A DNA stretch of 64,000 nucleotides from Nocardia spumae (GCF_020733635.1 NZ_JAJFZL010000001.1:2604001-2668000), one strand, 5' to 3'; positions 46,744-55,421 are shown, counted from the first letter of the stretch. Notes: generated by a model not told the origin, from the letters alone. Program-made: numbers and translations.

Positions 46744-46749
46744 TACGCT
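46744..46749 (+). promoter_or_regulatory. -10 element, leaderless start
   Basis: TACGCT (TANNNT) ends 6 nt before ATG 46756, and no ribosome site is present. Confidence 0.45.
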
Positions 46750-46755
46750 CGGGCA

Positions 46756-47565
46756 ATGGCACAGCCCACCCGTCGGGGGTCGAGCGATGCCTCGCCCGGC
46801 CGACCCGACTCGCAGCTCCCGCAGGCACCGATATTCCCCTGGTCCGATCTGATTCCGCGACCGGACAGACTGCGGCGGTCCTGGGGCGCCTGGTGTGCCG
46901 TGGTCGGCGGTGTCGTGACACTGGTGCTGCTGTTCCGGCCGTGGGCGTCGGCGACCGGCCCGGACGGCTACGCCAAATCCAACGCGTTCGGCCGGATCCA
47001 GGCCAGCACCGCGTATCTGGGTGCGTGGTCGCAGCAGCAGCACGGCATCGCCCGGATCAACGGCGTCTGGGCCATTCTGGCCGCGACCGCCCTCGTCGCC
47101 ATGTGCGTCGTCGCGCTCGTGAGCATCGGCCTGCGGACCGAGCTCGCGGCGCGATGCACGGCGATCTGCGCGGTGGTCGCCGCCGTTCTGGTCCTGATCA
47201 CGCTGGTGTACATCAACGCCAAGGCGCCCGAACTCAAGGCCATGACCGCTCGGCGCACCGATATGGGCGGGCAGATCGGTTCGTTCATGGCTTGGGCCTT
47301 CGGCAACGGATCGCTCGTGATCCCGGGCATCAAGCGCAGCAGCTACTCCAGTGCGGGACTGACCCCGTGGGGCATGGTGGCCTGCGTCGTGTCCCTGATC
47401 TCGGCCGTCGCCGTCGTCGTGCAGTGGGCACTCGATCACCCGGTGGGGCGGATCCACCTGCGATGGCGATCCCCGATCGTCGCCGGGCGCACATCGGCCG
47501 AACCGAAGGTCGCCGATCCGCCGACGTCCTCGGACCGGCCGGAGGCCGAGGGGCCCTCGGCATAG
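46756..47565 (+). CDS. Four-helix membrane protein of unknown function
   Basis: A 269-residue protein with a hydrophilic N-terminus of about 40 aa and four membrane helices (GAWCAVVGGVVTLVLLF; GVWAILAATALVAMCVVALV; CTAICAVVAAVLVLITLVYI; GMVACVVSLISAVAVVVQW). A loop of about 50 residues lies between helices three and four, with a charged C-terminal tail. I recognise no family. ATG 46756 has a -10 box 6 nt upstream. Its last 130 nt run antisense over the 3' end of the brkB-like gene. Confidence 0.75.
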   Translation: MAQPTRRGSSDASPGRPDSQLPQAPIFPWSDLIPRPDRLRRSWGAWCAVVGGVVTLVLLFRPWASATGPDGYAKSNAFGRIQASTAYLGAWSQQQHGIARINGVWAILAATALVAMCVVALVSIGLRTELAARCTAICAVVAAVLVLITLVYINAKAPELKAMTARRTDMGGQIGSFMAWAFGNGSLVIPGIKRSSYSSAGLTPWGMVACVVSLISAVAVVVQWALDHPVGRIHLRWRSPIVAGRTSAEPKVADPPTSSDRPEAEGPSA

Positions 47566-48647
47566 CCCTCCGGGCTCGAACTCTCGGAGCCGGGTTGGGC
47601 CCATGGCAGATCCGTTGGCGGTCCGGCCTCGGATCCCGAACCCTCGGCGGTGTCGTCCGCAACGCCCGCCACCCGGTGCCGGCGCCGTGCCCACCACTGT
47701 TTGAGCTGTTCGAAGCGGGTGGCGCGAGCCGGCCAGAATTCCTGCACGGTGGCGTTGAACTCCGCTCCCAGAATGACCGCGAAGGCCAAGAAGAAAGTGA
47801 AGAGCAGAAAGGCGATCGGAGTCGCCAGGGCGCCGTAACTGATACCGGCGCGCGCTGCCCAGGTCAGATAGCGCCGCAGGATATCGCTGGCGGTCATGAA
47901 GAAGATCACCGCGATCAGCGCGCCGCCGAAGAGCCGATGCCAGGGCAGCGACCGGTGCAGTGCCAGCTTGTACAGCCAGGTGAGCCCGATAACGAGCAGC
48001 AGGCCGGCGCCGGGGTAGTAGAAGTTGTCGAGCAGGTGCAGTCCCAGCTCGCGCCAGCCCTCCGGTAGCGCCCGGCCGATCAGCGTCGGCCCCAGCGCCA
48101 CCAACGGAAGCACGAAGACAGCCGCCACGAGGAACAGCAGATACAGCCCGAGCGCGAAGATGCGCTGCCACACCGGATGGCGGGCATCGGCCTGGCCGTG
48201 GGCGGCGACGATGGCATCGACGAAGGTCGCCATGGCGGAGGAGCCGGCCCACAGCGAGAGCACGAACCCCACCGACACCACGGCGCCACGTCCGCGTTGC
48301 AGGACGTCGCGCACGGTCGGCGCGATCATCTCGTCGACCACGTTCGCGCTGAAGAGGTTGCGGCTGAAGCTGATGATCTTGCCCTCGACGATGTGCACGG
48401 TATCGGGCCCGAACCAACCGCCGATATATCCGATACTGCCCAGCAGGCCCAGGAGCAGCGGCGCCAGCGACAGCGTCTGCCAGAACGCCGCGGCCGCCGA
48501 CTTGGCGAAGATCGAGTCGCCCCACGCCTTCACCGCCACCCGCACGATCACCTGCCACAACACCCGGATCGCGGCCATGGCTCGATCGCCCAGCCGCCGC
48601 AGAGGGCGGGCCGCGCGGTGGAGCGAATTCGGCCGGTTGTCGGACAT
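47436..48647 (-). CDS. YihY/BrkB-family inner-membrane protein
   Basis: Membrane protein of 403 aa with about six helices in the YihY/BrkB family (once called ribonuclease BN). Family motifs are KSAAAAFWQTLSLAPLLLGL, VLSLWAGSSAMATFVDAIVA, HRSLPWHRLFGGALIAVIFF and the end of the last helix AFAVILGAEFNATVQEF. A hydrophilic tail of about 85 residues, rich in Ser, Gly and Pro, follows and is encoded partly opposite the neighbouring gene. The same family occupies this place between sigB and sigA in mycobacteria. ATG 48647. The function is unsettled. Confidence 0.92.
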   Translation of the reverse strand: MSDNRPNSLHRAARPLRRLGDRAMAAIRVLWQVIVRVAVKAWGDSIFAKSAAAAFWQTLSLAPLLLGLLGSIGYIGGWFGPDTVHIVEGKIISFSRNLFSANVVDEMIAPTVRDVLQRGRGAVVSVGFVLSLWAGSSAMATFVDAIVAAHGQADARHPVWQRIFALGLYLLFLVAAVFVLPLVALGPTLIGRALPEGWRELGLHLLDNFYYPGAGLLLVIGLTWLYKLALHRSLPWHRLFGGALIAVIFFMTASDILRRYLTWAARAGISYGALATPIAFLLFTFFLAFAVILGAEFNATVQEFWPARATRFEQLKQWWARRRHRVAGVADDTAEGSGSEAGPPTDLPWAQPGSESSSPEGYAEGPSASGRSEDVGGSATFGSADVRPATIGDRHRRWIRPTG

Positions 48648-48799
48648 CGTGAGTACAGCATTGCCCACGCGCGGCGCGACGGCAGCAACAGGTGACGAAC
48701 GTGTCGGAAGTGTTCTACGGCACATGCCCCCGGTGATCTGCGAGGTGAGTCGCGGTCCGGGCCGATGTTCACCGGATCAGCTGGTGTCGAATTGGCTAG

Positions 48800-50551
48800 G
48801 TGTCGGTGATGGTCGCTAACCTCTCTGGAGTGACTTCGGGTGGTGGCGGTTCGTTACGAGCATGGCAGCGCAGGGCACTCACCAGATATCTGACGACCAA
48901 ACCGCGGGACTTCCTGGCCGTGGCCACGCCCGGTGCGGGTAAGACCACCTTCGCGTTGCGGTTGGCGACCGAGCTGCTCACCGATCGCACCGTCGACCAG
49001 ATCACGGTGGTGGCGCCCACCGAACACCTCAAGCATCAGTGGTCGGCGGCCGCGGCGCGCCTGGGTATCGCGCTGGATTCGAACTTCTCCAACAGCACCG
49101 GCGGTACCTCCGGCGACTTCCACGGTGTCGTGGTCACCTACGCGCAGGTGGCCTCGCATCCGTTCAAACACCGGGTGCGGACCGAGAATCGCCGTACTCT
49201 CGTGATCCTCGACGAGATCCACCACGCCGGTGATGCCAAGAGCTGGGGTGACGCGACCGCGGAGGCGTTCGGTGACGCCACCCGCCGGCTGGCGCTGACC
49301 GGTACGCCCTTCCGCAGCGACGATTCGCAGATCCCGTTCGTCAATTACGAGCCCGACGAATCCGGGTTCCCGAGGTCGAGCGCCGACTACACCTACGGAT
49401 ACTCCGAGGCGCTCGCCGACGGCGTCGTGCGCCCGGTGGTCTTCCTGGCCTACTCGGGTGAGGCGCAGTGGCGCGACAGCGCCGGCGAGGAGTACACCGC
49501 GCGACTGGGTGAGCCGCTGAGCGCCGAACAGACCGCACGCGCCTGGCGCACCGCCCTCGACCCCGCTGGGGATTGGATGTCGAAGGTGCTCTCCGCCGCC
49601 GATACCCGGCTGCGGCAGCTGCGCGCCACCGGTATGCCCGACGCCGGCGGCCTGGTGATCGCGACCGACCAGGAGAAGGCCCGCGACTACGCCGAACTGC
49701 TGGAACACATCTCGGGCAGCAAACCCGCGGTGGTGCTGTCCGACGACCCGTCCTCCTCGGACCGGATCGGCGAGTTCAGCAAGAGCACCGATCCGTGGAT
49801 GGTCGCGGTGCGCATGGTGTCCGAGGGCGTCGACGTGCCCCGCTTGGCCGTCGGCGTGTACGCCACCAGCGCCTCGACGCCGCTGTATTTCGCCCAGGCC
49901 ATCGGCCGCTTCGTCCGCGCCCGCCGCACCGGTGAGACCGCGAGTGTCTTCCTGCCCTCGGTGCCGGTACTGCTCGATCTGGCCGCACAGCTCGAGGTGC
50001 AGCGCGATCACGTCATCGGCAAACCGCATCGGGAGAAGAACGCTCTCGACGACGAGCTGCTGATCGACGCCAACAAGCAGAAGGACGAGCCCGGCGAGGA
50101 GGAACGCGCGTTCGTCGCGCTGGCCGCCGACGCCGAACTGGATCAGGTGATCTACGACGGTGACTCGTTCGGGACCGCCACCTTCGCCGGCAGCGACGAG
50201 GAAGCCGACTATCTCGGGATTCCCGGCCTGCTCGACGCCGACCAGATGCGGGCCCTGCTGCGGGACCGGCAGACCCGGCAGATCGCCGAGCGCAGCGCCG
50301 CGGCGACCATGACCGAGGCGCCCGAAGCCGGGCCCTCCGCGGCGGCCGCGGCCGAACGGGTCGCGACCGCCGATCGGCTCGGGGAGTTGCGGCGCGAACT
50401 CAACTCGTTGGTCGCGATGCATCATCACCGCACCGGGAAACCGCACGGGGTGATCCACGGCGAACTGCGCCGCGAATGCGGGGGCCCGCCGACCGCGCTG
50501 GCCACCGCCGATCAGCTGTCTCAGCGCATTTCCGCACTGCGCAGGATGTGA
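48800..50551 (+). CDS. DEAD/DEAH-box helicase (DEIH, UvrB/UvsW-like)
   Basis: Superfamily 2 helicase of 583 aa. Motif Q/I is RAWQRRALTRYLTTKPRDFL then ATPGAGKTTFALRLA; motif II ILDEIHHAGDAKSWGDA; motif III ALTGTPFRSD; motif V-VI SEGVDVPRLAVGVYATSAST, FAQAIGRFVRARRTG. The C-terminal 170 residues are helical and Ala/Glu-rich. GTG 48800, GTG 48806 and ATG 48809 are all in frame at the start; none has a clear ribosome site. Equivalent helicases lie upstream of sigA in other nocardiae. The substrate (DNA or RNA) is not known. Confidence 0.92.
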   Translation: MSVMVANLSGVTSGGGGSLRAWQRRALTRYLTTKPRDFLAVATPGAGKTTFALRLATELLTDRTVDQITVVAPTEHLKHQWSAAAARLGIALDSNFSNSTGGTSGDFHGVVVTYAQVASHPFKHRVRTENRRTLVILDEIHHAGDAKSWGDATAEAFGDATRRLALTGTPFRSDDSQIPFVNYEPDESGFPRSSADYTYGYSEALADGVVRPVVFLAYSGEAQWRDSAGEEYTARLGEPLSAEQTARAWRTALDPAGDWMSKVLSAADTRLRQLRATGMPDAGGLVIATDQEKARDYAELLEHISGSKPAVVLSDDPSSSDRIGEFSKSTDPWMVAVRMVSEGVDVPRLAVGVYATSASTPLYFAQAIGRFVRARRTGETASVFLPSVPVLLDLAAQLEVQRDHVIGKPHREKNALDDELLIDANKQKDEPGEEERAFVALAADAELDQVIYDGDSFGTATFAGSDEEADYLGIPGLLDADQMRALLRDRQTRQIAERSAAATMTEAPEAGPSAAAAAERVATADRLGELRRELNSLVAMHHHRTGKPHGVIHGELRRECGGPPTALATADQLSQRISALRRM

Positions 50552-50588
50552 CCGCGAACGGCCGGCGGCACCCGCGGCCACGGCGGGC

Positions 50589-51197
50589 TCACCCGCGGCC
50601 GACGGACTCCGGCCAGGCGCACAACGCGCGGTCGATGGTGCTGTCGAGCCGCGCGGCGTTCACACCGTCGCCGGCCTGAACCGACAGTCCGAACAGCACC
50701 GCGGTGTAGAAGTCGGCCAGGCCGGCGGTATCGGTGCCGGTGTGCAGATCGCCGTCGTCGATCCCGCGGTCGAGGCGTTGCCGGACCGCCGTCGTGGTCC
50801 GGCGCCTGCGCTCGGCCAGGAATTCGCGGACGGCGCCGTGGCGGGGTCCGGCGGTGTTGCCGGCGACGACCACCAGGCAGCCGCGTGGAGTCGCGGGATC
50901 GCAGTAGGCGGCGGCGTTGTCGCGCAGCATCGCCTCGATGGCGGCGCGGGCGGTCGGCGCGGTCGCGAGCGCGCGCTCGGTATACCCGCCCTCGGTGCGA
51001 CCGTAGAGTTCCACCGCCTCACGGAACAACTGCTCCTTACAGCCGAAGGCGGCGTACAGGCTGGGGGAGTTGATACCCATCGCCCCGGTCAGATCGTTCA
51101 TGGCGGCGCCCTCGTAGCCGTGTTCCCAGAACACCTCCATCGCGCGTCGCAGCGCGATGTCGCGATCGAACCCGCGCGGTCGTCCGCGTTCGGCCAT
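50589..51197 (-). CDS. TetR/AcrR-family repressor, divergent from SDR gene
   Basis: A 202-residue regulator. The helix-turn-helix is in EHGYEGAAMNDLTGAMGINS with PSLYAAFGCKEQLF, preceded by the short GRPRGFDRDIALRRAMEVFW. The C-terminal domain has a Cys pair in AAYCDPATPRGCLVV, of the type seen in redox- or electrophile-sensing TetR proteins. ATG 51197 has AGAGGA upstream. It is divergent from the SDR, with paired operator-like repeats in the 103-bp gap, so it almost surely controls itself and the SDR. Confidence 0.92.
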   Translation of the reverse strand: MAERGRPRGFDRDIALRRAMEVFWEHGYEGAAMNDLTGAMGINSPSLYAAFGCKEQLFREAVELYGRTEGGYTERALATAPTARAAIEAMLRDNAAAYCDPATPRGCLVVVAGNTAGPRHGAVREFLAERRRRTTTAVRQRLDRGIDDGDLHTGTDTAGLADFYTAVLFGLSVQAGDGVNAARLDSTIDRALCAWPESVGRG

Positions 51198-51207
51198 GCC
51201 AATCCTC

Positions 51208-51289
51208 TTTCTGTGTCGATCACTAAATATATCTCTTGACGCCCGGCGGGTCTGCTGCTTGTCTATTTCTGTACTGATCAACACAGAAA
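51208..51289. promoter_or_regulatory. Paired operator repeats of the TetR/SDR divergon
   Basis: TTTCTGTGTCGATCA (51208-51222) faces its near-exact inverse TGATCAACACAGAAA (51275-51289), with one mismatch in 15. The right copy is itself an 18-bp palindrome (51269-51286): CTGT-N2-TGATCA-N2-ACAG. Each copy sits next to one gene's start, as expected for autoregulation plus target control. Confidence 0.7.
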
Positions 51290-51300
51290 TGGGAGCGCAC

Positions 51301-52041
51301 ATGAGCGAGTTGACCGGCACCGTGGCCCTCGTCACCGGCGGCAGCCGGGGGATCGGCGCGGCGATCGCGCGGCGCCTGGCCGCCGCGGGGGCCGACATCG
51401 CGATCACCTACCGCAGCGGTGCGGATCCGGCCGAGGCCGTCGCCGCCGATATTCGCGCCGCCGGCCGGCGAGCGATCACCCTGTCCGCGGACAGCGCCGA
51501 CGCCGAGCAGGTCGTCGACGCGGTGAACCGCACGGCCGCAGAGCTGGGCGGCGTCGACATCCTCGTCAACAACGCGGGCATCTTCCCCGCGAAACCGTTC
51601 GAGGAGTTCTCACTCGCCGAGATCGACCGGGCTCTGCACATCCATGCCCGCGCGGCGTTCGTCGCGGCGCAGGCCGCGCTGCCGCACATGGATCGTGGCG
51701 GGCGCATCATCAGCATCGGCTCGAACCTGTCCGAGCGCGCCCTCTTCGACGGGCTCACCCTCTACAACCTCAGTAAGTCGGCGCTCAACGGATTCACCCG
51801 GGCGCTGGCGCGGGAGCTGGGTCCGCGCGGAATCACGGTGAATCTGGTGCAGCCGGGATCCACCGATACGGATATGAACCCGGCGGCGGCCGCCCACGCC
51901 GAACAACAGGTGCGAGCCTCGGCGCTGGGCCGTTTCGGTGCCGCCGACGATGTCGCCGCTCTGGTCGCCTTCCTGGCCGGTCCCGACGGGGCGCGTCTCA
52001 CCGGTGCCACGCTCACCGTCGACGGCGGGACCAACGCCTGA
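51301..52041 (+). CDS. Short-chain dehydrogenase/reductase
   Basis: Classical SDR of 246 aa. The cofactor loop is ALVTGGSRGIGAAIARRLAA, the Arg in YRSGADPAEAVAAD points to NADP(H), NNAG is in ILVNNAGIFPAKP, and the catalytic Ser, Tyr and Lys are in ISIGSNLSERALFDGLTLYN with LSKSALNGFTRALA. It resembles 3-oxoacyl-ACP-reductase-like enzymes that are regulated by their own TetR. ATG 51301 has GGAG 6 nt upstream; an in-frame ATG at 51289 lacks one. The substrate is unknown. Confidence 0.93.
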   Translation: MSELTGTVALVTGGSRGIGAAIARRLAAAGADIAITYRSGADPAEAVAADIRAAGRRAITLSADSADAEQVVDAVNRTAAELGGVDILVNNAGIFPAKPFEEFSLAEIDRALHIHARAAFVAAQAALPHMDRGGRIISIGSNLSERALFDGLTLYNLSKSALNGFTRALARELGPRGITVNLVQPGSTDTDMNPAAAAHAEQQVRASALGRFGAADDVAALVAFLAGPDGARLTGATLTVDGGTNA

Positions 52042-52101
52042 GGCGGCATGTCCGGCTCGGCCCGCGCCGGTCCGCGTCTCGGCCGGTGTCGGGTGCGCGC
52101 G

Positions 52102-52137
52102 GCCGGATCCGGACGGCGCGAGCGGTCCGGATCCGGC
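52102..52137. terminator. 13-bp hairpin between SDR and SWIM genes
   Basis: GCCGGATCCGGAC and its exact complement flank a 10-nt loop (52115-52124) between convergent stops. Likely a bidirectional terminator. Confidence 0.65.
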
Positions 52138-52161
52138 GGGCGCTGTGTCGTGTGGCCGGAA

Positions 52162-52713
52162 CTAGGCCGGGTACGTGAAGAACGCGCCCGGGTCGAGGGC
52201 GTCGATGGAAGTCCAGCGCGCCGGCGGCGTGTCGCTGTCCTCGCTCCGCCCGCCACGGCGGTAGCCCTGCAGATCCAATGTCAGCCAAGGGTTCTCGTCC
52301 ACCTGCCGGGCCAGGGCGTAGCAGGTCGCCAGCAGATGCAGGCACCGCGGTGTGCGGGCCGAACACGAGCAGTCCGAATCCGCCAGCCGGGGCCGGGGGA
52401 GCGCATCCGCCGCGGACAGTGCCGCGTGGACGGTGTCGGTGAGTTCCACGGTATGCGCCGGGATGCGCTCCGCGATGGCGCTCACCTGGGACGACGACAG
52501 GGACACGACCTCCAGGTGGGTCACCGATGCCTGGCTGCCCCGGTGGATGCGCGCACAGACCGAAGAGCCCTCGATCTCGAGCCGCACCCCGCCGTTGCGC
52601 GCGATACTGCGGGCGCGTGGCAGCAGTGGTTCCGGCCGGGTCGCCGTCATCGGCTCGGCCAGCCGCACCCAGCCCATACCCCACGGCGTGTAACCGAATT
52701 CGTTGTCCGGCAT
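52162..52713 (-). CDS. SWIM zinc-finger protein, partner of SNF2 helicase
   Basis: A 183-residue protein whose SWIM finger reads DSDCSCSARTPRCLHLLATC (CxC...CxH), near residue 115. The rest carries WVRLAEPMTATRPEPLLPRA at the N-terminus. SWIM proteins encoded beside SNF2-type helicases are a recurring bacterial pair; the finger probably binds DNA or the helicase. ATG 52713 follows the helicase stop by 1 nt (TGATATG), with GAGG 8 nt upstream, so the genes are coupled. Confidence 0.9.
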   Translation of the reverse strand: MPDNEFGYTPWGMGWVRLAEPMTATRPEPLLPRARSIARNGGVRLEIEGSSVCARIHRGSQASVTHLEVVSLSSSQVSAIAERIPAHTVELTDTVHAALSAADALPRPRLADSDCSCSARTPRCLHLLATCYALARQVDENPWLTLDLQGYRRGGRSEDSDTPPARWTSIDALDPGAFFTYPA

Positions 52714-52714
52714 A

Positions 52715-54496
52715 TCAGTTGCCTCGCTTCCGGCGTAGGACGGCCAGCAGGTCGTCGTCGTCCAGGCGCGCCAGCCGGGCCACCGCCGACCGGCCGTCCC
52801 CGGTGCCGAGCCCGGCCAGTGCGGATTTGCGGTCGTGCATACCCGCGATATGTTCCTCGACGGTGGTCGCGCTGGTCAGCGTGGTGATCGTGACCGGCCG
52901 GGTCTGGCCGATGCGGTGTGCGCGATCGGAGGCCTGTGCCTCGACCGCCGGATTCCACCAGCGGTCGTAGTGCACGACATCCGCCGCGCGGGTCAGGGTG
53001 AGGCCGGTGCCGGCGGCGCGCAGGCTCAGGATCAGGATCGGCGGGCCGTGCGGCGCCTGGAAGTCGGTGACGATCGCGGACCGCTCGGCCTGGGACAGCC
53101 CGCCGTGGAACACCGGTGCGGTGACCCCGAACTGTTCGCCGCAGTGGCGGGCCAGCAGCTCCGCGGTTCGCCGATACTGGGTGAACACCAGTGTCGGACA
53201 GTCCAGTTCGAGGTTGTTGGTCAGAATATCGGAACAGACGTCGAATTTGCCGCTGCGGCCGAGGAGCTCGTCGACGTCCCCGGAGATCAGCCCCGGATGG
53301 TTGCAGACCTGTTTGAGTGCGGTCAGTGCGGCCAGGACTCGTGCGTTGCGCTCCGCGCCGACGCCGAATCCCTGTGCCTCGGCCCGATCCAGCAGTTCGT
53401 CGTAGAGGCGTTGCTGCTCACCGGTGAGGTCGCACACCAGATCGGTGTGGAGCTTCGGCGGCAGTGCGGCGGCGACCTGAAGTTTTTTGCGTCCCAGCAC
53501 GATCGGCTCGATGGCGTCGTGCAGTCGCTGTACCGCGGTGGTGGAACCCTCCTCGATCGGGCGGGCGAACCGGCGGCGGAACCGGGCCTTGTGGGTGAAC
53601 GCGGCCGGTGTGACCAGATTGAGCAGTGCCCACAGTTCGTCGAGATGGTTCTCCACCGGAGTTCCGGTCAGGGCCACGCGTGCCCGCGCGGGGACCGCCC
53701 GGGCCGCGCGCGCGACCTGGGTGCGCGGATTCTTCAGCACCTGTGCCTCGTCGAAAACGACGGTCGCCCAGTCCGTCTCGGCCAGTGTGCCGCCGTGGCG
53801 GCGCAGCGTCGGATAGCCGCTGACCACCACCGTGGCGGGCCCGGGATCGTCGTATTCGCCGCCACGCCAGGCGATCGGGCGCAGTCCCGGTGCGAAGCGG
53901 GTGATCTCGTGCACCCAGTTGCCGACCAGCGAGGTCGGGCAGACCACCAGTTGCGGTCCGGATTCGGCGCGCCCGATCAGGAAGCCGATGGCCTGCACGG
54001 TCTTTCCGAGCCCCATCTCGTCGGCGAGCACCGCGCCACCCTGTTCGGCGGTGGTGCGATGCAGCCAGGCGATGCCCCGGGCCTGATAGGGCCGCAGCGT
54101 CGCCCGCAGCGGTGCGCGCAGCTCGCGCGTGATGTGCTCGGTCTCCCGATAGGCCTGGAGGGCGCGGTCGGCGGACACGATCGCGGTGGCCTCGGCATTG
54201 GTGACCGCGTGTGCCGCGGGCGGCAGCACCTCGGCTCCGCCCGCGCCGCGGGCCACCGCCTGCCAGCCCGACAGTGACGGACCCGCGTCGCGCACCGCGA
54301 CCCCGTCGAGCTGATCGGCGTCGACCATCGCGCAGTCGACCTCGTCCACGGTGATCGCGGCGCCGCCGGGATCGGGCAGTGCGAGACGGACGCGCTCGCG
54401 CGGTCCCTCCGGGGCGGGCCCGGGTGCGCGTCCGGTCCAGGTCCACAGTGCGAACGCGTGTCGATCGGGCAGATACGTGGCGTGTGTGGTGTGCAG
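52715..54496 (-). CDS. SNF2-family DNA helicase/translocase (HelZ-like)
   Basis: SNF2 ATPase of 593 aa. Motif I: GGAVLADEMGLGKTVQAIGF; motif II VFDEAQVLKNPRTQ; motif III RVALTGTPVENHLDELWALL; motif IV-VI in the C-terminal half (LVFTQYRRTAELLARHCGEQ; GLTLTRAADVVHYDRWWNPA; QASDRAHRIGQTRPVTITT). The likely start is CTG 54496: GAGGG precedes it by 6 nt and LHTTHATYLPDRHAFALW matches the expected N-terminal start of the family. The nearest canonical in-frame start, GTG 54601, would lie inside the opposing tetR gene. Divergent from TetR and coupled to the SWIM gene. Confidence 0.9.
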   Translation of the reverse strand: MHTTHATYLPDRHAFALWTWTGRAPGPAPEGPRERVRLALPDPGGAAITVDEVDCAMVDADQLDGVAVRDAGPSLSGWQAVARGAGGAEVLPPAAHAVTNAEATAIVSADRALQAYRETEHITRELRAPLRATLRPYQARGIAWLHRTTAEQGGAVLADEMGLGKTVQAIGFLIGRAESGPQLVVCPTSLVGNWVHEITRFAPGLRPIAWRGGEYDDPGPATVVVSGYPTLRRHGGTLAETDWATVVFDEAQVLKNPRTQVARAARAVPARARVALTGTPVENHLDELWALLNLVTPAAFTHKARFRRRFARPIEEGSTTAVQRLHDAIEPIVLGRKKLQVAAALPPKLHTDLVCDLTGEQQRLYDELLDRAEAQGFGVGAERNARVLAALTALKQVCNHPGLISGDVDELLGRSGKFDVCSDILTNNLELDCPTLVFTQYRRTAELLARHCGEQFGVTAPVFHGGLSQAERSAIVTDFQAPHGPPILILSLRAAGTGLTLTRAADVVHYDRWWNPAVEAQASDRAHRIGQTRPVTITTLTSATTVEEHIAGMHDRKSALAGLGTGDGRSAVARLARLDDDDLLAVLRRKRGN

Positions 54497-54522
54497 GACA
54501 ACCCTCGCTAATCTACGTATGG

Positions 54523-54548
54523 CGTACGGAGTATTATAACCACGTACG
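54523..54548. promoter_or_regulatory. Two CGTACG-core repeats, candidate TetR operator
   Basis: CGTACG at 54523-54528 and 54543-54548, 20 bp apart centre to centre (two helical turns). The right copy is a longer palindrome (AC-N2-CGTACG-N2-GT). Both lie in the 78-bp gap between the divergent SNF2 and tetR genes, around an AT-rich TATAAC stretch likely to be the promoter. Confidence 0.6.
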
Positions 54549-54574
54549 GTGTACTGAGATTCCCGAGGAGTGAT

Positions 54575-55360
54575 GTGACCCGGAAAACGGCCGCCGACCA
54601 CGCGCGACAGGTGATCGCGCTGCTGTGGCGCCGGGAACTGCCGGCTCGTCCCGGCCTGCGCGGACCGAAGCAGACGGTCGAGGTCGACGAGGTGATCCGG
54701 GCGGCGGTGCGCATCGCCGACCGAGACGGCTACGGCGCGGTATCGATCCGGGCGGTGGCCACGGCCCTGGGGCTCAAACCGATGAGTCTGTACACCTATG
54801 TCCCGGATAAGCAGGCGCTGATCATCGCGATGGTCGACCGGGTCTGCGACGACGACGCGCCCATCGATCTCGCGGCGCCGCTGCGTGCGCGGCTGGCCGC
54901 GATCGCCCGGGGGGTGCGCGCGGAAATGCTCGCCCATCCGTGGCTGCTGGAAGTGCCGCCCTGGCGGCTGGATCTGGGGCCGGGCCGACTGCGCCGGTAC
55001 GAACGGCAACTGACGGCGTTGGAGGGGTCGGGGCTGTCGGATGTCGAGATGGATCGCATCATCGCCGTGCTGTCGGATTTCGCGTCCGGCAATGCCCGCA
55101 CCGCCGTGGCGGCGCGGCGCGGGGACGGCGAGATGAGCGACGCGCAGTGGTGGGAGGTGTACGGGCCGGCGCTGACCGAGGCCGTGTCGGGCCAGGAGTT
55201 GCCGCTCTCGCAGCGCGTCGGCACCACGGTCGGGGAGCTCTATCAGGCGCCCGGTGACCCCGACGGCGCCTTCGAGTACGGGCTGTCGCGGCTGGTGGAC
55301 GGCCTGGTAAAAGCGGCAGGTGGCCGTGGCGCCGGGGGCGGGGAGCCCGCCGCCGGATAA
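54575..55360 (+). CDS. TetR-family repressor with tetracycline-repressor-type C-terminal domain
   Basis: A 261-residue regulator. The N-terminal extension TRKTAADHARQVIALLWRR precedes the helix-turn-helix in RDGYGAVSIRAVATALGLKP with MSLYTYVPDKQALIIAM. The long C-terminal domain (about 150 aa, AHPWLLEVPPWRLDLGPGRL) resembles TetR_C_1 drug-binding domains. GTG 54575 has GAGGAG upstream. It probably regulates itself and the divergent SNF2-SWIM operon through the CGTACG repeats. The ligand is unknown. Confidence 0.92.
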   Translation: MTRKTAADHARQVIALLWRRELPARPGLRGPKQTVEVDEVIRAAVRIADRDGYGAVSIRAVATALGLKPMSLYTYVPDKQALIIAMVDRVCDDDAPIDLAAPLRARLAAIARGVRAEMLAHPWLLEVPPWRLDLGPGRLRRYERQLTALEGSGLSDVEMDRIIAVLSDFASGNARTAVAARRGDGEMSDAQWWEVYGPALTEAVSGQELPLSQRVGTTVGELYQAPGDPDGAFEYGLSRLVDGLVKAAGGRGAGGGEPAAG

Positions 55361-55363
55361 CGG

Positions 55364-55393
55364 AACGGGCGACCCCCGAAGGGATCGCCCGTT
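55364..55393. terminator. Hairpin terminator after tetR
   Basis: AACGGGCGA and TCGCCCGTT pair exactly, with an inner CCC/GGG extension, between two convergent genes. Likely serves both. Confidence 0.75.
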
Positions 55394-55421
55394 GGTTGAT
55401 GTGGGGACGTGAGGAGCCCGA

